From the NCBI GenBank assembly GCA_905221605.1, contig CAJNDS010000622.1, positions 1-64,000 of the forward strand: a DNA stretch of 64,000 nucleotides, read 5' to 3'. Below, in pieces: positions 50,102 through 61,311 of this stretch (position 1 is the stretch's first letter; each line of letters starts with the position of its first letter). Source of the stretch: Symbiodinium natans (taxonomy: Eukaryota > Sar > Dinophyceae > Suessiales > Symbiodiniaceae). A program made the translations under genes and the position numbers. The notes below the pieces were generated by a model, which did not search any database, was not told the DNA's origin, and saw only the letters and a list, made by a program, of their open reading frames with translations.

Positions 50102-50287
50102 GTGTTCGTTGGAAGGGCTAGTGCTGAGAATGGTGCAATGGCCAGTGTTGAGCATGGCGCAAAGGGTTCCCAGCTCCAGCTGTATGCAGGAGACATGGAC
50201 GTGCTTCAGTTGCCTGACCGCTTGGAGGTTCCGCTTGGGTCACGTTGTGTTTGTAGGGACGGTTTTCAAAGCTGTCGGCCAGAATGA
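50102..50287 (+). CDS. exon-like segment 2
   Basis: Reads VFVGRASAENGAMASVEHGA and GSQLQLYAGDMDVLQLPDRL, a sensible amino-acid mix in a frame different from its neighbours, as expected if introns separate the segments. No domain recognised. Confidence 0.3.
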   Translation: MFVGRASAENGAMASVEHGAKGSQLQLYAGDMDVLQLPDRLEVPLGSRCVCRDGFQSCRPE

Positions 50288-50814
50288 TAAACGAAGTGGA
50301 TGATAAACGAAGTGGCATTCCGTAGTTGGGATTGTAGAGCGTTGTGTGCTTTACGCAAGGTGATGCCCTGGAAGCATCAAAGATGTCAACATCATTGGAA
50401 GACAACGTGTTTTCACTGGTCTCATCATGTATCATCTTTCGAAGGGGCAGTGTCAAAAACAAAAGGAGGTTTCCCATGGCTACCCAGCTTCGGACGTCGC
50501 TGGCTTGCAGCAGGCGCTAGCACGTCCAACTGCACAGCGCATCGAGCAGGCGAAGGCTTCACTACTCAGACTTGTATGGTTGCATCCAGTGGATCTACGT
50601 GTTGTGCATGTGAAGGTCTTGCATCCAGCTTTCTACACTGATCAGACATATGCGTGCTGCTCAGCTCGCGCTGTGGGCAAGCTGAGTGTGCCATATTATG
50701 GCAAAACGAAGTTGCAGCTGCATCAACTTGTCGTCAACACATGCAAAAAGGTGCAGCTCGAAAGGGAGCGTATCTTCGGCATGAACTGGCTTCTTGATTT
50801 TAAGCAGTACAGTG

Positions 50815-50938
50815 AGATGTGGACGTCGCCATGCACTTCCCGCAACATGCTCTAAGGTTTGCAGCAGCTCATGTCCACGAGTTGTCCAAGCCTGGCGATG
50901 TGAAAGTCGTCGAGGCAGTTGGAGCAAGTTGATCCATG
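50815..50938 (+). CDS. exon-like segment 3
   Basis: After GTACAGTGAG the frame reads DVDVAMHFPQHALRFAAAHV then HELSKPGDVKVVEAVGAS to a TGA at about 50930. Just upstream, 50480-50853 is open in another frame (AKASLLRLVWLHPVDLRVVH), so the exact exon is uncertain. Confidence 0.28.
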
Positions 50939-51039
50939 CGTGGGTTGCCTCATCCAGCCAATCAGCGCATGTCAAGATAATCGGTACATGATCCAGCCTG
51001 CTGAACCTGCTGGTGTTGCAACACTCTCACCCAGTAGGC

Positions 51040-51308
51040 TGTACGATACAGAGATATCGCTCCAAGCCTGTCTTCTCGAGGTGGGGACCAAGTCCATCAT
51101 CCTAACTCGTGACAAGAACCACAAGCTGCACGCTTTTTACAACACGTTCTGGGCTGAGTCTCCACTTTTTGCTTCGAGGCTTGGGTTCCGCATTTCATGT
51201 CAAGGTGCCGGCATCGCGGGGCCCGTGTTTGTTCGACAAACGCATCTGGTTGCAAGCAACTGGCAGGTGACCCAAGTGCATCACAAGTGCATCCTAAGCG
51301 CATTCTAA
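51040..51308 (+). CDS. exon-like segment 4
   Basis: Open frame with LYDTEISLQACLLEVGTKSI, ILTRDKNHKLHAFYNTFW and FASRLGFRISCQG. The composition is protein-like; no domain recognised. Confidence 0.32.
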
Positions 51309-51637
51309 GTGCCCAGTCCTCTCTCCTGTGGTCCGCAATTCTGCTCGTGCTCTTAAGGTCTGTCCGTACCATTGGTGGGCATATCGCCTGGACGGCTCAC
51401 TTAAGTCGACGCCCCCAGCTGCAGTGCCCAAGGATGCCTGACACGGAAGCATATGGAAGCAGACTGTGCGAGACGTGCGCTTGATTCTCATAGACTTCTG
51501 ATATCACTACCCTGTTCTGTTGGCATGGGCGTGGAAGGAGCGCAAGGAGGAGTTGGGTTTGCTTCGTGTTCCTGGCCTCGAGACCTTTGCAGGCGGTAAC
51601 AACGTCGTTTATGTCTCCTACATGCTTTGAGATACAG

Positions 51638-51966
51638 TTTCGGCTGAAGAGAAGAATGTAGCCCCTGTGCACAACGCAGGCATCATCTTCCTTAACCAGA
51701 CACCGAACCCTACTCCGCTTCGCGACTCTCTGGGTGATCTGCCAGCGAAGCTACAGCGGTATGACTTGGTGCTGCGCTCAGCTTTCTTTTGGAATGCAGC
51801 TTCACCGTCCATGGGGGCACCTTCGTCCGAGGACGACATGGAGATGCATGCGCAGAAGACCTACGACATCGCAGGCAGCTGTGAGATGTTGTGTTCTTGT
51901 TTTGGTGGAGTTGGTGCTGCCTTGGTAGCAGTGGCCCTGAGAACTCAGCAGGTGACTGGAAGCTGA
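51638..51966 (+). CDS. exon-like segment 5, with a possible membrane segment
   Basis: Reads SAEEKNVAPVHNAGIIFLNQ, AKLQRYDLVLRSAFFWNAAS, SSEDDMEMHAQKTYDIAG and a hydrophobic end (CFGGVGAALVAVALR). CAGCAG|GTGACT at about 51949-51957 is a possible splice donor. Confidence 0.35.
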
Positions 51967-52082
51967 TCTGCGAGAATTTCGTGGACTTCTATCATATTGA
52001 TGCCGTGCATCCTGCACTCTCCAGGTGGGGACTTGCCCTGCCATGAATTGGGGATGTCTTCGCTTTCGCAGGTTCTCCCGCG

Positions 52083-52274
52083 TTGACGACCACTTGCCAT
52101 ATCAAGGCAGGTTCTTTTCACGTCTATGAGCCTCGCCAGCAAAAAACAAAAGCCACAGCGCTAGACTTGGTATCAGGAGGCGGCCAATATGTCGGTTTTG
52201 TCACGTCGCCACTTACGGATTGTGGCGGACCTGGAGCACAGGCCTCAACTTTGAAGCTGAATGACCTGATATGA
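52083..52274 (+). CDS. exon-like segment 6
   Basis: Reads HIKAGSFHVYEPRQQKTKAT, ALDLVSGGGQYVGFVTSPL and TDCGGPGAQASTLKLNDL. No domain recognised; the stop is at 52272-52274. Confidence 0.33.
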   Translation: MTTTCHIKAGSFHVYEPRQQKTKATALDLVSGGGQYVGFVTSPLTDCGGPGAQASTLKLNDLI

Positions 52275-52388
52275 CCTGTGAACATTGTTCTCACATCCAA
52301 CGAGAGACGGCTCAAGCCGCAACTCAGGACAGCGACAAGTTCAATGCATTTGGACGGCTTCGACCAATAGAGCCGATCACTCGACAAT

Positions 52389-52479
52389 GGGGTTTGCGAA
52401 AATAAGGGGACCCCTTAATCTGGACCGATTCCCTCACAATGAGGACCCTAATAAGGTACCCCGAAGTTCGGAAGTCCCC
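52389..52479. mobile_element. MITE-like element, copy 1
   Basis: 91 bp with imperfect terminal inverted repeats: left GGGGTTTGCGAAAATAAGGG, right end (reverse complement) GGGGACTTCCGAACTTCGGG. AAT flanks both sides, a possible short duplication. The right end is near-identical to copy 3 over about 30 bp (AATAAGGTACCCC). Confidence 0.6.
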
Positions 52480-52826
52480 AATGTGCTTTCTTCGTAGGAG
52501 TGGATGACTGAGCTCGGGCCCGGGCCGCGCTCCAGGGCTAGGAGGTGTTTTCTCGTAAGGTCGAACTCGGCGCTCTTCTTCCACATCTTCCCAAACGTTT
52601 CAGCCGCTCTGCCATCGTTGGCCCTGCCAGTTGCGTGTTTCTTTTCAAGCACACTGTATACCAGGTCACGATCTATCCTCACTCCGCCGGGAGCTTTGTT
52701 GTTTTTTGGGATGTGCTGGTTTTGGGCTCCATGAGTTTGACCTGGTGAGGTGTACACTTTGCTTACCCTGCCCTCAAAGACTCAGGGAAGAACCGAGGAC
52801 ATGAACCTGCATGGCAAGCGCTTGCC

Positions 52827-53033
52827 ATGGATTCACTGCATGGTGAGGAGCAGCTGACGCTTCTCATGGCTCCTGGGGCACGGAGAGAAGAAGTCTCTCA
52901 AGATGAGTCCGTCGCCCAAGCTGCTCCTACTCTGCACCACGCGGGTGGATTGATGTCTCGGGATAGGCACATGGAGAGATGCAACGCGCTCATGGATTTT
53001 GTGACGAACATCAACGACGAGGAGCGCTGCTAG
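52827..53033 (+). CDS. exon-like segment 7
   Basis: 68 codons from an ATG (MDSLHGEEQLTLLMAPGARR, LMSRDRHMERCNALMDFV). The ATG could be internal. It overlaps no other convincing frame and fits the exon series. Confidence 0.3.
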   Translation: MDSLHGEEQLTLLMAPGARREEVSQDESVAQAAPTLHHAGGLMSRDRHMERCNALMDFVTNINDEERC

Positions 53034-53154
53034 AACCTGTCAGACCTATCAGCTCTTCCCAAAAGGCCCCAGAGCTGGAGCTTCTTGCCTTGAGTGCACT
53101 GAAACCAGGGCCAGAAAGACGGTTTGGGGAGCATTCGGCATGTGATCCCCGAAG

Positions 53155-53378
53155 GACGTCGTCGCCATTGAAAACCTTCAGGTCGGGCTTACCAATCTTG
53201 ACAGCCAAGGCAGGAGGGCTTGGACACAGGTGTCAGGTGCCAGCGATGCAATGATACGGGATCTGCTGGTCTGGGCAGGTATGCATGGTGAGTTTTTGCC
53301 GAAGTATGATTGGCCTGTGCATCGATTTCAGAACATGGTGCGCCCAGATCTCGCAGGGAAGGGATGCATGATGTATCT
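53155..53378 (+). CDS. exon-like segment 8 with a GTGAGT donor
   Basis: Open after CCCCGAAG|GAC, reading DVVAIENLQVGLTNLDSQGR, ASDAMIRDLLVWAGMHGEFL, PKYDWPVHRFQNMVRPDLAG and KGCMMYL, then GTGAGTGTGG, a good 5' splice site, at 53379. Among the best-supported exons in this stretch. No family recognised. Confidence 0.4.
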
Positions 53379-53659
53379 GTGAGTGTGGTCTACACTGACA
53401 GGGATCAAGCTCAGCTCTGTGATTGTGCAGTCGGCCCATGTAAGAGAACGTTTTGCTTGAGGGATGTAGGATAGTGTTGTCGACGGATTTGGGAGAACCC
53501 AGCTCGATTGTCTTCAGCTCTTGGAAAACTATCTCCTAAACTTGTCTCCATCTTGGCTTCATTACGCTTGTGCGGAGCTTGCCAGGTACTGAGTGGCCTT
53601 CGCGGGACTCGGATAGACGAGGCTGTGTTTCTTGCGCTTGTAGAACCCTCGTCTCATCG

Positions 53660-53791
53660 TGTGAAGAAAGCATCGGAACAGAAGCTAAGTTCGTTTTCAA
53701 GTCTTCGAAGCCTGTCGGCAAGATCGGATGTTTCGTCATGCAGGACGTCATGCCAAAGCTGCCTGATAGCTTTGAGCGCAAGGCTGGTTGA
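53660..53791 (+). CDS. exon-like segment 9
   Basis: Reads EESIGTEAKFVFKSSKPVGK and IGCFVMQDVMPKLPDSFERK before a TGA at 53789-53791. A competing frame (53508-53978) is open over the same bases, so frame choice is tentative. Confidence 0.25.
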   Translation, partial: CEESIGTEAKFVFKSSKPVGKIGCFVMQDVMPKLPDSFERKAG

Positions 53792-54570
53792 CGCTGGTAC
53801 AGCCATCAACGCGCTTGTTTGTATCTGCTTTCTTTCATGTGCAGGTTCTTGCTGGGTGATTTTCCATCTTAGCTTCGGAGACTTGGTAGCATATGTAGAT
53901 TGCTCTGATCCACGAGTTTCAAGGGCGGGGTGCCACACGTACAAAAGCATTCGCGCACTAGCCCGAAAAGAAGCGTGAGAAGGCATTCCTGCCCGGAGAC
54001 GGTTTCTAGTTGCTGGTAGTAATGTCATGCAATTCGTCCCTTGCATCCAAATCAATTCGGCTGTGCCCATACTCTTCCCCGGCAACATGCAGCAGCAGGA
54101 TGCATGGTGCCTGTACATTGTGTACAAAAGCGATTTGGCAAGGTCAGGGTGTGCCCTGAGCTTGCGGTTTCCTGCATGTATGAGGCATGTTCGGCCTGTC
54201 AGCACGAAGATAGGCTGAACAGTTCATGTTGCAACGTTGCAGCACGTTCTTGACTTTGCCTGTCAGCATGCGGCTCTCGAAAGCAAATGCTGATTTCGGC
54301 AAGGCGGTAATGTGCAGTACAAAACTTCTTTGTTAGCTCTTTTGTGTGCGATAGGTCGTGATATTGACCAAGCCGGGAAGTGTTTTCAATCGCTTCCGGG
54401 CTGGCGGCACTTGAAACACATGGCTGCATTCGGTAGCAACTACAGTGGAATCCACGTGAGTGAACTGCTGGTATAGGCGTGATGGTTTTGTAGGCATTAA
54501 CTTTTGAACATATCATGAAAACACATTGAAAGCAATCCTGCCAGCTATGTGTGCGCGAAGAATGACATGA

Positions 54571-54826
54571 CTCGTAAACGAGGTCTCCGCAAACAGCAGG
54601 AGTATTTCTCGACAAGACCTACGCGCAATTCAGAGAGCATTTCTTCAGAAAGTCGCGCGACGTTGCACGCTCCATGGTGCAAAATCGGGCATTTACCACA
54701 AGCCTGGTCTGTATCCTCGAACTCCGAAGCTGTTTGAGGGCGGCAGACGAGGACGGTGGTTCCTATGTGGCATCATGGCCCCATTGCACGCTCGCTCCTG
54801 TGTCCTGTGCGGTGCTTACATCCCAC
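54571..54826 (+). CDS. exon-like segment 10 with a GTGAGG donor
   Basis: Reads LVNEVSANSRSISRQDLRAI, QRAFLQKVARRCTLHGAKSG, IYHKPGLYPRTPKLFEGGRR and GRWFLCGIMAPLHARSCVLC, then CCCAC|GTGAGG at 54826/54827. Balanced charged and hydrophobic residues and a C-x2-C pair make chance unlikely. No family recognised. Confidence 0.42.
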
Positions 54827-55410
54827 GTGAGGCATGTTTTCGTGCATGGTTTGTCACATTCGGAAGTGGTTCTGCTAGGTACTCTTCTGTCTTGCCACAT
54901 GGGCTGAGCCACTGGACGAGGGTCTAGTTGACAGGCCGGGCAATAAAACTCCAGAACTGCGCAGGGAATGTAAGTGAGAGGTTTACTATGTCTCCAAATG
55001 AAGGTTTGATCGTCAACTGCAGCTACAGCAGGTCCGCGGCTAATTCCCTCGTGGCACAAGGGCAGAGTGGAAGACAAACCGCAGCATGAGCGAATGTTTG
55101 GGATGTTGGAGACAGACAAGAGACCAGTAAAAAGTTTGTCCGCCCATTCACCTGTGCAGCTGAACATCGAACTCGAACCTGAAGTATGCTGAGCGGTTAG
55201 TGGCGCTTCGGCAGTTCGGATATTGGATACCAGAAGTTCCGCAGGCACGGGGGAGAAGGGTGTGACAGTGTTTGTGTGCGTGTGTGTGTGCGCTTCAGCT
55301 TGTGTGTGGAAGCAACACGCCCTAAGAAGGTGAGCTTACCCGACCTGTGAAGTCAGTACAAGTAGCTTTCGTTTTGCGGTTATCCTCTTGTCTTCTTTCG
55401 CACGCATCAG

Positions 55411-55586
55411 ATATCGGTCCATGCCTCGACTTGTCTTGCTTCGCGCCAACTTGGTCTTGACTTCGTCCACTTTGGCCTACACCGAGAAGTTCCCGGCTCT
55501 CCGTTGCCGTCTTTTGAGGTCACCACCGCTATCCCGCAGTCGAAGTTGGAGCTCAAAGAAGTGCCTTGGCAGTTGATAGAGGATTG
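55411..55586 (+). CDS. exon-like segment 11
   Basis: After GCATCAG the frame reads ISVHASTCLASRQLGLDFVH, FGLHREVPGSPLPSFEVTTA and IPQSKLELKEVPWQLIED to a TGA at 55584-55586. It could be a terminal exon of an upstream gene. Confidence 0.35.
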
Positions 55587-55803
55587 AAAACTCGAGGTGG
55601 TCTGTCTTTAAGGCCCTGAAAGCCCTTAAAGCCCTTCTTCCTGTGCCGAGGTGCAGCGGGAGGAGCTGCGTGTGTTGTGGCAATAAGATGCAAGAAGCTC
55701 TCTTCTGGGTGTTTAGAGCATGCAGACTCGTGTGTGAGGAGTTTTCGGGCGAGGGCGAGGGTGTCGCATACACCTTGCTTTGCGTGTTGGCTTTCGTGGT
55801 GGT

Positions 55804-56276
55804 GATTCTTGGCAGCACGTGGGAGCCCGTTCCTTGTCATAATATGTTGGCTGGAGCTTCCTCATTCAGGACACAGTACGTTGTCCACTGGCCAGATGAT
55901 GGCGTACGGTACTATGGCTGGATTGTCATCGGTGCCCAAGCTGCAGACAGGTACAGTGCGCTACTGCATGAGTTGCTGGCATGGCCTGACCTTCTTGGGT
56001 GTTTCTGCTTTGATGCTGAGGGTGCTTGAAATGGGTAGTTGAGGCACAGCCCTGTCCATCTTGGGCTCCTTCCTGTTTTTCCACAAGATTGCGAAATTAT
56101 TGGAGGGATTTGTCATCCCCAGTGACGCAAGTGTGGGCAGCTTGCAAGCATTCTTCCTGCTACTTACTTTCTCATCAGCTGCTTCGGGGCGCAGGTTCGG
56201 TCTGCAGCGAATGTGCTGCGAGTTGTCTGCCCAAGGTTTCAGATGTGTCTTCTACTATGGGCTGTCGCTCGAATGA
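55804..56276 (+). CDS. exon-like segments 12-13, hydrophobic
   Basis: Two adjoining frames read YCMSCWHGLTFLGVSALMLR (to 56042) and GSFLFFHKIAKLLEGFVIPS then LQAFFLLLTFSSAASGRRFG (56061-56276). Both are hydrophobic enough for membrane segments. They suggest a membrane protein broken by an intron or a frameshift. Confidence 0.3.
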
Positions 56277-56419
56277 CCTTGGCGCAGTAGCACAGATTAC
56301 AAACACCTCTGCTGGCACTTTTGCTCATGCAAACAATGTCAGGTTCCTGGTGTTCTTCGTCCTCATGCAGCTGGCTGTAGGCAAGCTGCTTCTTTTTTAC
56401 ATACGGCTGTCGTTTGAGA

Positions 56420-56540
56420 GTCGGAAGGTTTCTCTTCCGGCTTGCTATGTGCTGGCATCGACGAAGAAGACTTGGAATTTGCGCCATGTCTCAAGCGAGT
56501 GTTGAACTTCGGGACCGTAGATGTCAGCGCAGGCCTGCGT
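56420..56540 (+). CDS. exon-like segment 14
   Basis: Reads EGFSSGLLCAGIDEEDLEFA and PCLKRVLNFGTVDVSAGLRC. The frame ends soon after in VIRKTG and a stop. No family recognised. Confidence 0.3.
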
Positions 56541-57654
56541 TGTGTAATCAGGAAGACTGGGTGATCGATGATCAGACGATGGCCAGCCACAAGGCAGACG
56601 GTTTCAGGAGCTGGCAGCGTCCGATGTCGAGGCATTCTGTTCCACGATCTGAGTATAGTGGAGATGCACGTGCAAGGCCGTGGTCGATCCCCGCTGCATT
56701 GTCTACAAGCGTTTCTGGGCTGTGGATGTTCTGCGTGTGAGCTAAGCAAATGCTTGCCTGCGGCTTCTGCCTGTTGAAATTGTGGATCTTCGGCCAAGGA
56801 TGGGGCCGTGCCATTGGTACAGATGATGACAGATATCCACTTTTTCTCAGGCGTCGCCTGGGAAGGAGAGTGATGGATCGTCGCACTGCTGGTGATTGTC
56901 GTTATTGTTGTTCTTGTTGTTCTTGTCGTGATCAGGCATCGGAATCTCACGCTGGAGATGATAGAGCTTCGCAACTGGACGGCCTAACTTTGCATCCAGG
57001 GTTGACTTGTTTCCTTTTCCTTTTCACTTTCACGCGCGGTGGCACGTAGGTACCTGATGGGACGGCATGAATTGCGGGAATCTTGAACACTTGACATCTT
57101 GAATCCCTTTAGTCACCACCACTAGGCCATGTCACCACTAGAAGAGGTGCCCCTCAAGGAGGAGCGAGCTTCAGGTCGCAAGCAGCATCGATGTCGAAAT
57201 CAATCTTCAAGTACTGGACTGAGGCTTGAAGACCCTAGCAGCTTTTCTTTCCCACACGACGGCCTTCGCAGCCATACGAGCAGGTGTGCCTCGGCAGAAG
57301 GCAACGCATCAGCTGTTGACTCCTCACGACATGCAGATTTCTTGCATGCAGTAGGCAGAAGGTGATGGTGGACAAAGGTCATGCTACAACACCTACCATT
57401 CTTCAAGCAGAATGTGTTTTGCACCTTGCATCTTGACAGCAAAGCGTGGGCATTTGTGTCTTCTCGAGTCAGTTGTGTCAAGAAGCAACTGCACATGGTT
57501 CTGATTCACCCAGCTGAGGCTGTCAGTGATCATTCATGTAGCATTCCTCTTCCTCGTATTCCGGGTTGTCGAGCGTCTAGCTCAGTTCAGCACCGGTTCA
57601 TTTCATTTGCTTTGTGAGCTGCTATCAGGGTTCGATATGTCTGCCGCAGAAGGA

Positions 57655-57750
57655 TGGTACGATGCGGTGGCAAGCCGGAAAAACTCGTTGACCTGTACTT
57701 TGACGAGGTCGATGACATTGAAGTTGATGAGCCTCGACATCTTTCAGTTA
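57655..57750 (+). CDS. exon-like segment 15
   Basis: Reads GKPEKLVDLYFDEVDDIEVD and EPRHLSVT; acidic and clearly protein-like over 28 codons, in a frame without an ATG. Confidence 0.3.
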
Positions 57751-58254
57751 CATAATGATGCAATGTGGCGCCAGTTGTGCCCCAAGATAGCCTGAGTTCC
57801 GTGTTTTTTGTAAACTGCATGTGTGCTCGTTTTCTGAGTCTGCCTTGCTAACGTATGCTTTTGGTTCGAAGTCGCTGCGGTCACTACAATATCTGCCACA
57901 GCCACCCAGAACATGCTTGGGCAGAGCATTGCTGGTCGTGGTTACCCAGCAATGGGTTGGCTTGCTTAGGTGTTGTCCCTGTCATCTTCCTACCTGCTGA
58001 TCTTGTGCCTGGCGTTCGCTGTGTCCGGTGCGGATAGCGATTTCGAAGGCCCGGCTTTCAACGATGGTGAGCTCTAGGCCAATGGAAGATTGATGGCCTT
58101 TTCATCTGCAGCCGCAGGCTTCCAATTGCCATCCACGGTTAACCTTGGAAAAGCCATCATCCTTTTCGTCTTGGGAGCTTTGCTCTTTGTGTCTTGGCCT
58201 TGCACCTTGGGTTTTTTTATATTCCAACAGCGTCCTGACGTCATCGTGGAGCAG

Positions 58255-58375
58255 TAAATACTAAGAATAAACATAATAAAGACAACAAAACTAATAGTAA
58301 TGGCAATAATAATACCAGTAGTAATAATAGTCATAATAATAATAGTAATAAGAATAATGATAATCGTAAGAGTAA
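58255..58375. repeat. AAT-rich microsatellite
   Basis: Imperfect AATAAT/AATAGT/AATGAT trinucleotide run, densest at 58297-58365. Confidence 0.9.
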
Positions 58376-59184
58376 GGACTGGGACATCTAAGGTGGGCTC
58401 GCTGGCCTTGGTTTTCGTCTGGCGCCCGCGCTACAGCGAGCAGTCTTGGAGGATGAAGGCCGCTCTCAGCTGCTTTCTGCTGCGAGGAACTTCTTATGAA
58501 TCCCTTGGGATGTTCCCCCTTACACTCAAAGTCCTTCGGAGGGATTGTAGTACCCCTAATGATCATCCCTACTAAGGACTGTTAGTTAGTGCAAGGGGGA
58601 ACTTCCCAATGAATCCTTGTTCACTTGGTGTATGACAGAGATCAGATGTAGCGCTGTGTTTTCAGAGGTCCGGGACATGGTCTTATGCACATTGTCGATG
58701 GCATTTGGCTGGTGCATCATTCGTGCCACAAGATGGGCAAACACAGACCTGAGCAAGGACATCTTCATTGCAGAGCATGTCACCTTTGCTTGATGCACTC
58801 TTGATACCACATACTGCCTTATGTTGCTGAAGCTGACCTTTTTTTCCAGAACCACGTGATTGGATTCCTTCCGGGATCTATGATTCTGCACGTGATAACA
58901 GTTGCTCTGCTGAATCTTCATGGCAGGACCTGGGCATCTAATTTTCGGGCATGATGTCGACGGGTGTAGTGAGAGTGATAGGCGTAAGGGGTGTAACGCC
59001 TGGTTCCCGACTGCTGCTTACCAGCTTGGCATCAGTTTTGGATTCGAGCCTCCAGCTACTGAAACGGCTTTGCCGTACCTGAGGCTTTCGTCACTTCTCT
59101 GCTGGGGTACATTGTCGTGCTGTTCCTCGATAAGCTGGAAGATGTGTGTGGTGGGCCTATCCAAGCAGCCAGTACCTACACACA

Positions 59185-59395
59185 GTGATACATCGCATCA
59201 TGCAGACTTTCGAGGACTTTCGAGGTGTTTGGTCGCCTTCCAGATTCGGCAGATGGTTCTATGATCCAATGCGACATATGCACCTGATGAGGTCTTTCTC
59301 GCTTCGGATCGCTTGGCCGATCGTTCAAGCAAGGGCCTTAGCGACGGAACATCAGGCGAGCTTGGGAAGACGATGCCTTCAAGACCTCTATGACT
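59185..59395 (+). CDS. exon-like segment 16
   Basis: Reads HTVIHRIMQTFEDFRGVWSP, SRFGRWFYDPMRHMHLMRSF and SLRIAWPIVQARALATE; the open frame runs into the MITE-like element at 59396. Just upstream, 59088-59180 in another frame reads LLGYIVVLFLDKLEDVCGGP. Likely exons of the same or an adjacent membrane protein gene. Confidence 0.32.
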
Positions 59396-59492
59396 GTTTC
59401 GGAAAAGAGGGAGTATCCCCTTCCAAACCCCAAATAGAATAGGACCCCTTAAATAACCCCCAAATTGGGTACCCCTATTTGTCGAAAACCCC
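59396..59492. mobile_element. MITE-like element, copy 2
   Basis: Left end GTTTCGGAAAAGAGGGAGTA, right end GGGTACCCCTATTTGTCG then AAAACCCC, an imperfect inverted pair related to the copies at 52389 and 61199. I see no clear target duplication. Confidence 0.5.
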
Positions 59493-59559
59493 TTGTCATG
59501 ACATCCTCCCGCAATGCTGTTGCTGTGCAAGGAGCGCAGTCACAGCTACCGGCCTCATC

Positions 59560-59814
59560 ATTGGTATTGACTGGGAGTTGTGCTTCGAGAAAGCTATCGA
59601 GATCGTTGCGCATGGGTGTCTTCCTCAGTTGCGACTTGTAACTCGCACCATTGCTTACTTTGAGCGTCGCACATTCTCTAGGCAGCGCGAGAAGGAAGTC
59701 GTCGAGATGCTGATGGTTGTGCTTGTTCTGTTGCTGTTGGTCCCGGCATGGCGGAGGCACCGCACGGACCATGTGGGGAATCGGATCGTCGCTATAGTCT
59801 TAAGCATCTCTTAG
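59560..59814 (+). CDS. exon-like segment 17, ends in a hydrophobic stretch
   Basis: Reads IGIDWELCFEKAIEIVAHGC, LPQLRLVTRTIAYFERRTFS and EVVEMLMVVLVLLLLVPAWR, so a membrane segment is likely. The minus strand is also open across this region, which limits confidence. Confidence 0.3.
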   Translation: MGIDWELCFEKAIEIVAHGCLPQLRLVTRTIAYFERRTFSRQREKEVVEMLMVVLVLLLLVPAWRRHRTDHVGNRIVAIVLSIS

Positions 59815-60069
59815 TAGGTTCATAGTAGGTTCATCATCACCAAGCAGCTCCACTTCGAAACGTTCAAGTCCGAGCGCAGGAGCCTGCGCCCCAGAGATGT
59901 CGTTCTGAGCTGTCCCATGGACCAGTTTCAGTTGAGCCAAGGCCAGTCATATCTGAAGAAGGACAATGACATTCTCCTGCAAATGCCGCTGGACCTGCTT
60001 GGTGAAGTGTAGCCATAGCTCTGTATTTGATCTCTCAGGGCCTCTGCACCTTTCTGCTGCGACCAATGT

Positions 60070-60190
60070 GCCTGCGCGTGCCTGCGCGTGCCTGCGTGTG
60101 CCTGCGTGTGCGTGCGTGTGCGTGCGTGTGCGTGCGTGTGCCTGCGTGTGCCTGCGTGTGATGGCGTGTGCCTGCGTCTGCCTGCGCTGG
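60070..60190. repeat. GTGCCTGC/GTGCGTGC minisatellite
   Basis: Tandem 8-10 bp words alternating CCTGCGTGTG and CGTGCGTGTG. Open frames through it are repeat-driven. Confidence 0.9.
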
Positions 60191-60429
60191 GCACTTCACA
60201 AAGGCGGCACATATGGGTTTCTGCGAGGAAGATTCTCCAGGTCACCAGGCCCATCATCGGAAAATGTTCTCTGGGTAGACACGAGGGCATGAACCATGAA
60301 TGTTGGGGTCTGTATGCCACCTTGCTGAGCCAATGGTCAAACCTTGCGCATGGGAACCTGAAAAGAACGATGTCAATAAAAGGCAGGGCTGACCTTGATT
60401 GCAGCTGCGAGCTTGGAACGAGGGATTCG

Positions 60430-60515
60430 GGCCTCTGGGGGGGGTGGGCTATATTGGGCTATATATGTTGGGATATGTTGGGATATGTTGGGCTATGAGG
60501 GGCAATGTTGGATGA
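60430..60515. repeat. GGGATATGTTGGGCTATAT-type short tandem repeat
   Basis: Degenerate 10-bp words (GGGATATGTT, GGGCTATATT). Confidence 0.75.
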
Positions 60516-60519
60516 GAGG

Positions 60520-61190
60520 TCGTCAGCGCGTCGTCAGCTTGGGAGCCTCAGAGCTGCTCTGTCCATCGATGGTGCTCAGGTCATCCAAAGAGATGAGAAC
60601 CGGTTGTGCCATGGCTGGGCGATGGGTGCGAATGGGTACTTGTGTTTATGGCTTGTTTATTGATTTGTTCCTGGACCGTTTGCATTGGCTGCGGTGATCT
60701 GCAAGCCAAGGTATGTAATACGTGGTAGTTGGTGCCAAAGACGCTCCAAAGTGCCTGATGTTGAACGTGACTTCGCTTAATGACATTGAAAATTGTAAGC
60801 CGACAACGATCCTGTCGGGCGCCGTGATGCATGAATGCTGAAGAAAAAGAATGCTGGGTGTGAGACTGCTTCCGTAGTATAGGTCACACAAATGGAAGCC
60901 GATGCGGCAGGGAAGGGCGCCATGAGCCCTATTTCAGGGTTGTTGCATCCAGATCACCACCGAACATGTTGGAAGTCGCAGGAATAAAGCCAATATACAG
61001 CACTACAAGTCACAGAGATTATCCTGCCCACAATGGCCGCCGCAGCAGCGGCTGCGGCCTCCAAATACACCGGAAGGCCCTTTGGCCGCTCTTTTTTGCG
61101 TGCCCTTTGGTTACCTTTTCGCACCCGCCAGTAGCGCTGCTTCCTTTCATGGGTACGGTAGGATTCTGCTGGGTTTCGTGACTCTTGAAG
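60520..61190. other. no gene recognised
   Basis: Short ORFs on both strands with no shared logic. A small GCC/GCAGCAGCGGCTGC run lies near 61032-61055. Confidence 0.4.
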
Positions 61191-61191
61191 A

Positions 61192-61311
61192 TACACATGG
61201 GGGTTTCCGAAATTAGGGGTACCTTATTGGGGTCATTATTTCTTCAGTGAATCCTACTATTTGGGGGGGTCTCTTTTTAGGTTCGCCCCTTTTTCTCGTA
61301 AACCTACACAT
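61192..61311. mobile_element. MITE-like element, copy 3, with 7-bp target duplication
   Basis: Element 61199-61304 (106 bp) between TACACAT (61192-61198) and TACACAT (61305-61311). Left end GGGGGTTTCCGAAATTAGGG; right end, reverse complement, GGTTTACGAGAAAAAGGGGC. The duplicated flank is direct evidence of insertion. No coding capacity, so it would be mobilised by an enzyme encoded elsewhere. Confidence 0.72.
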
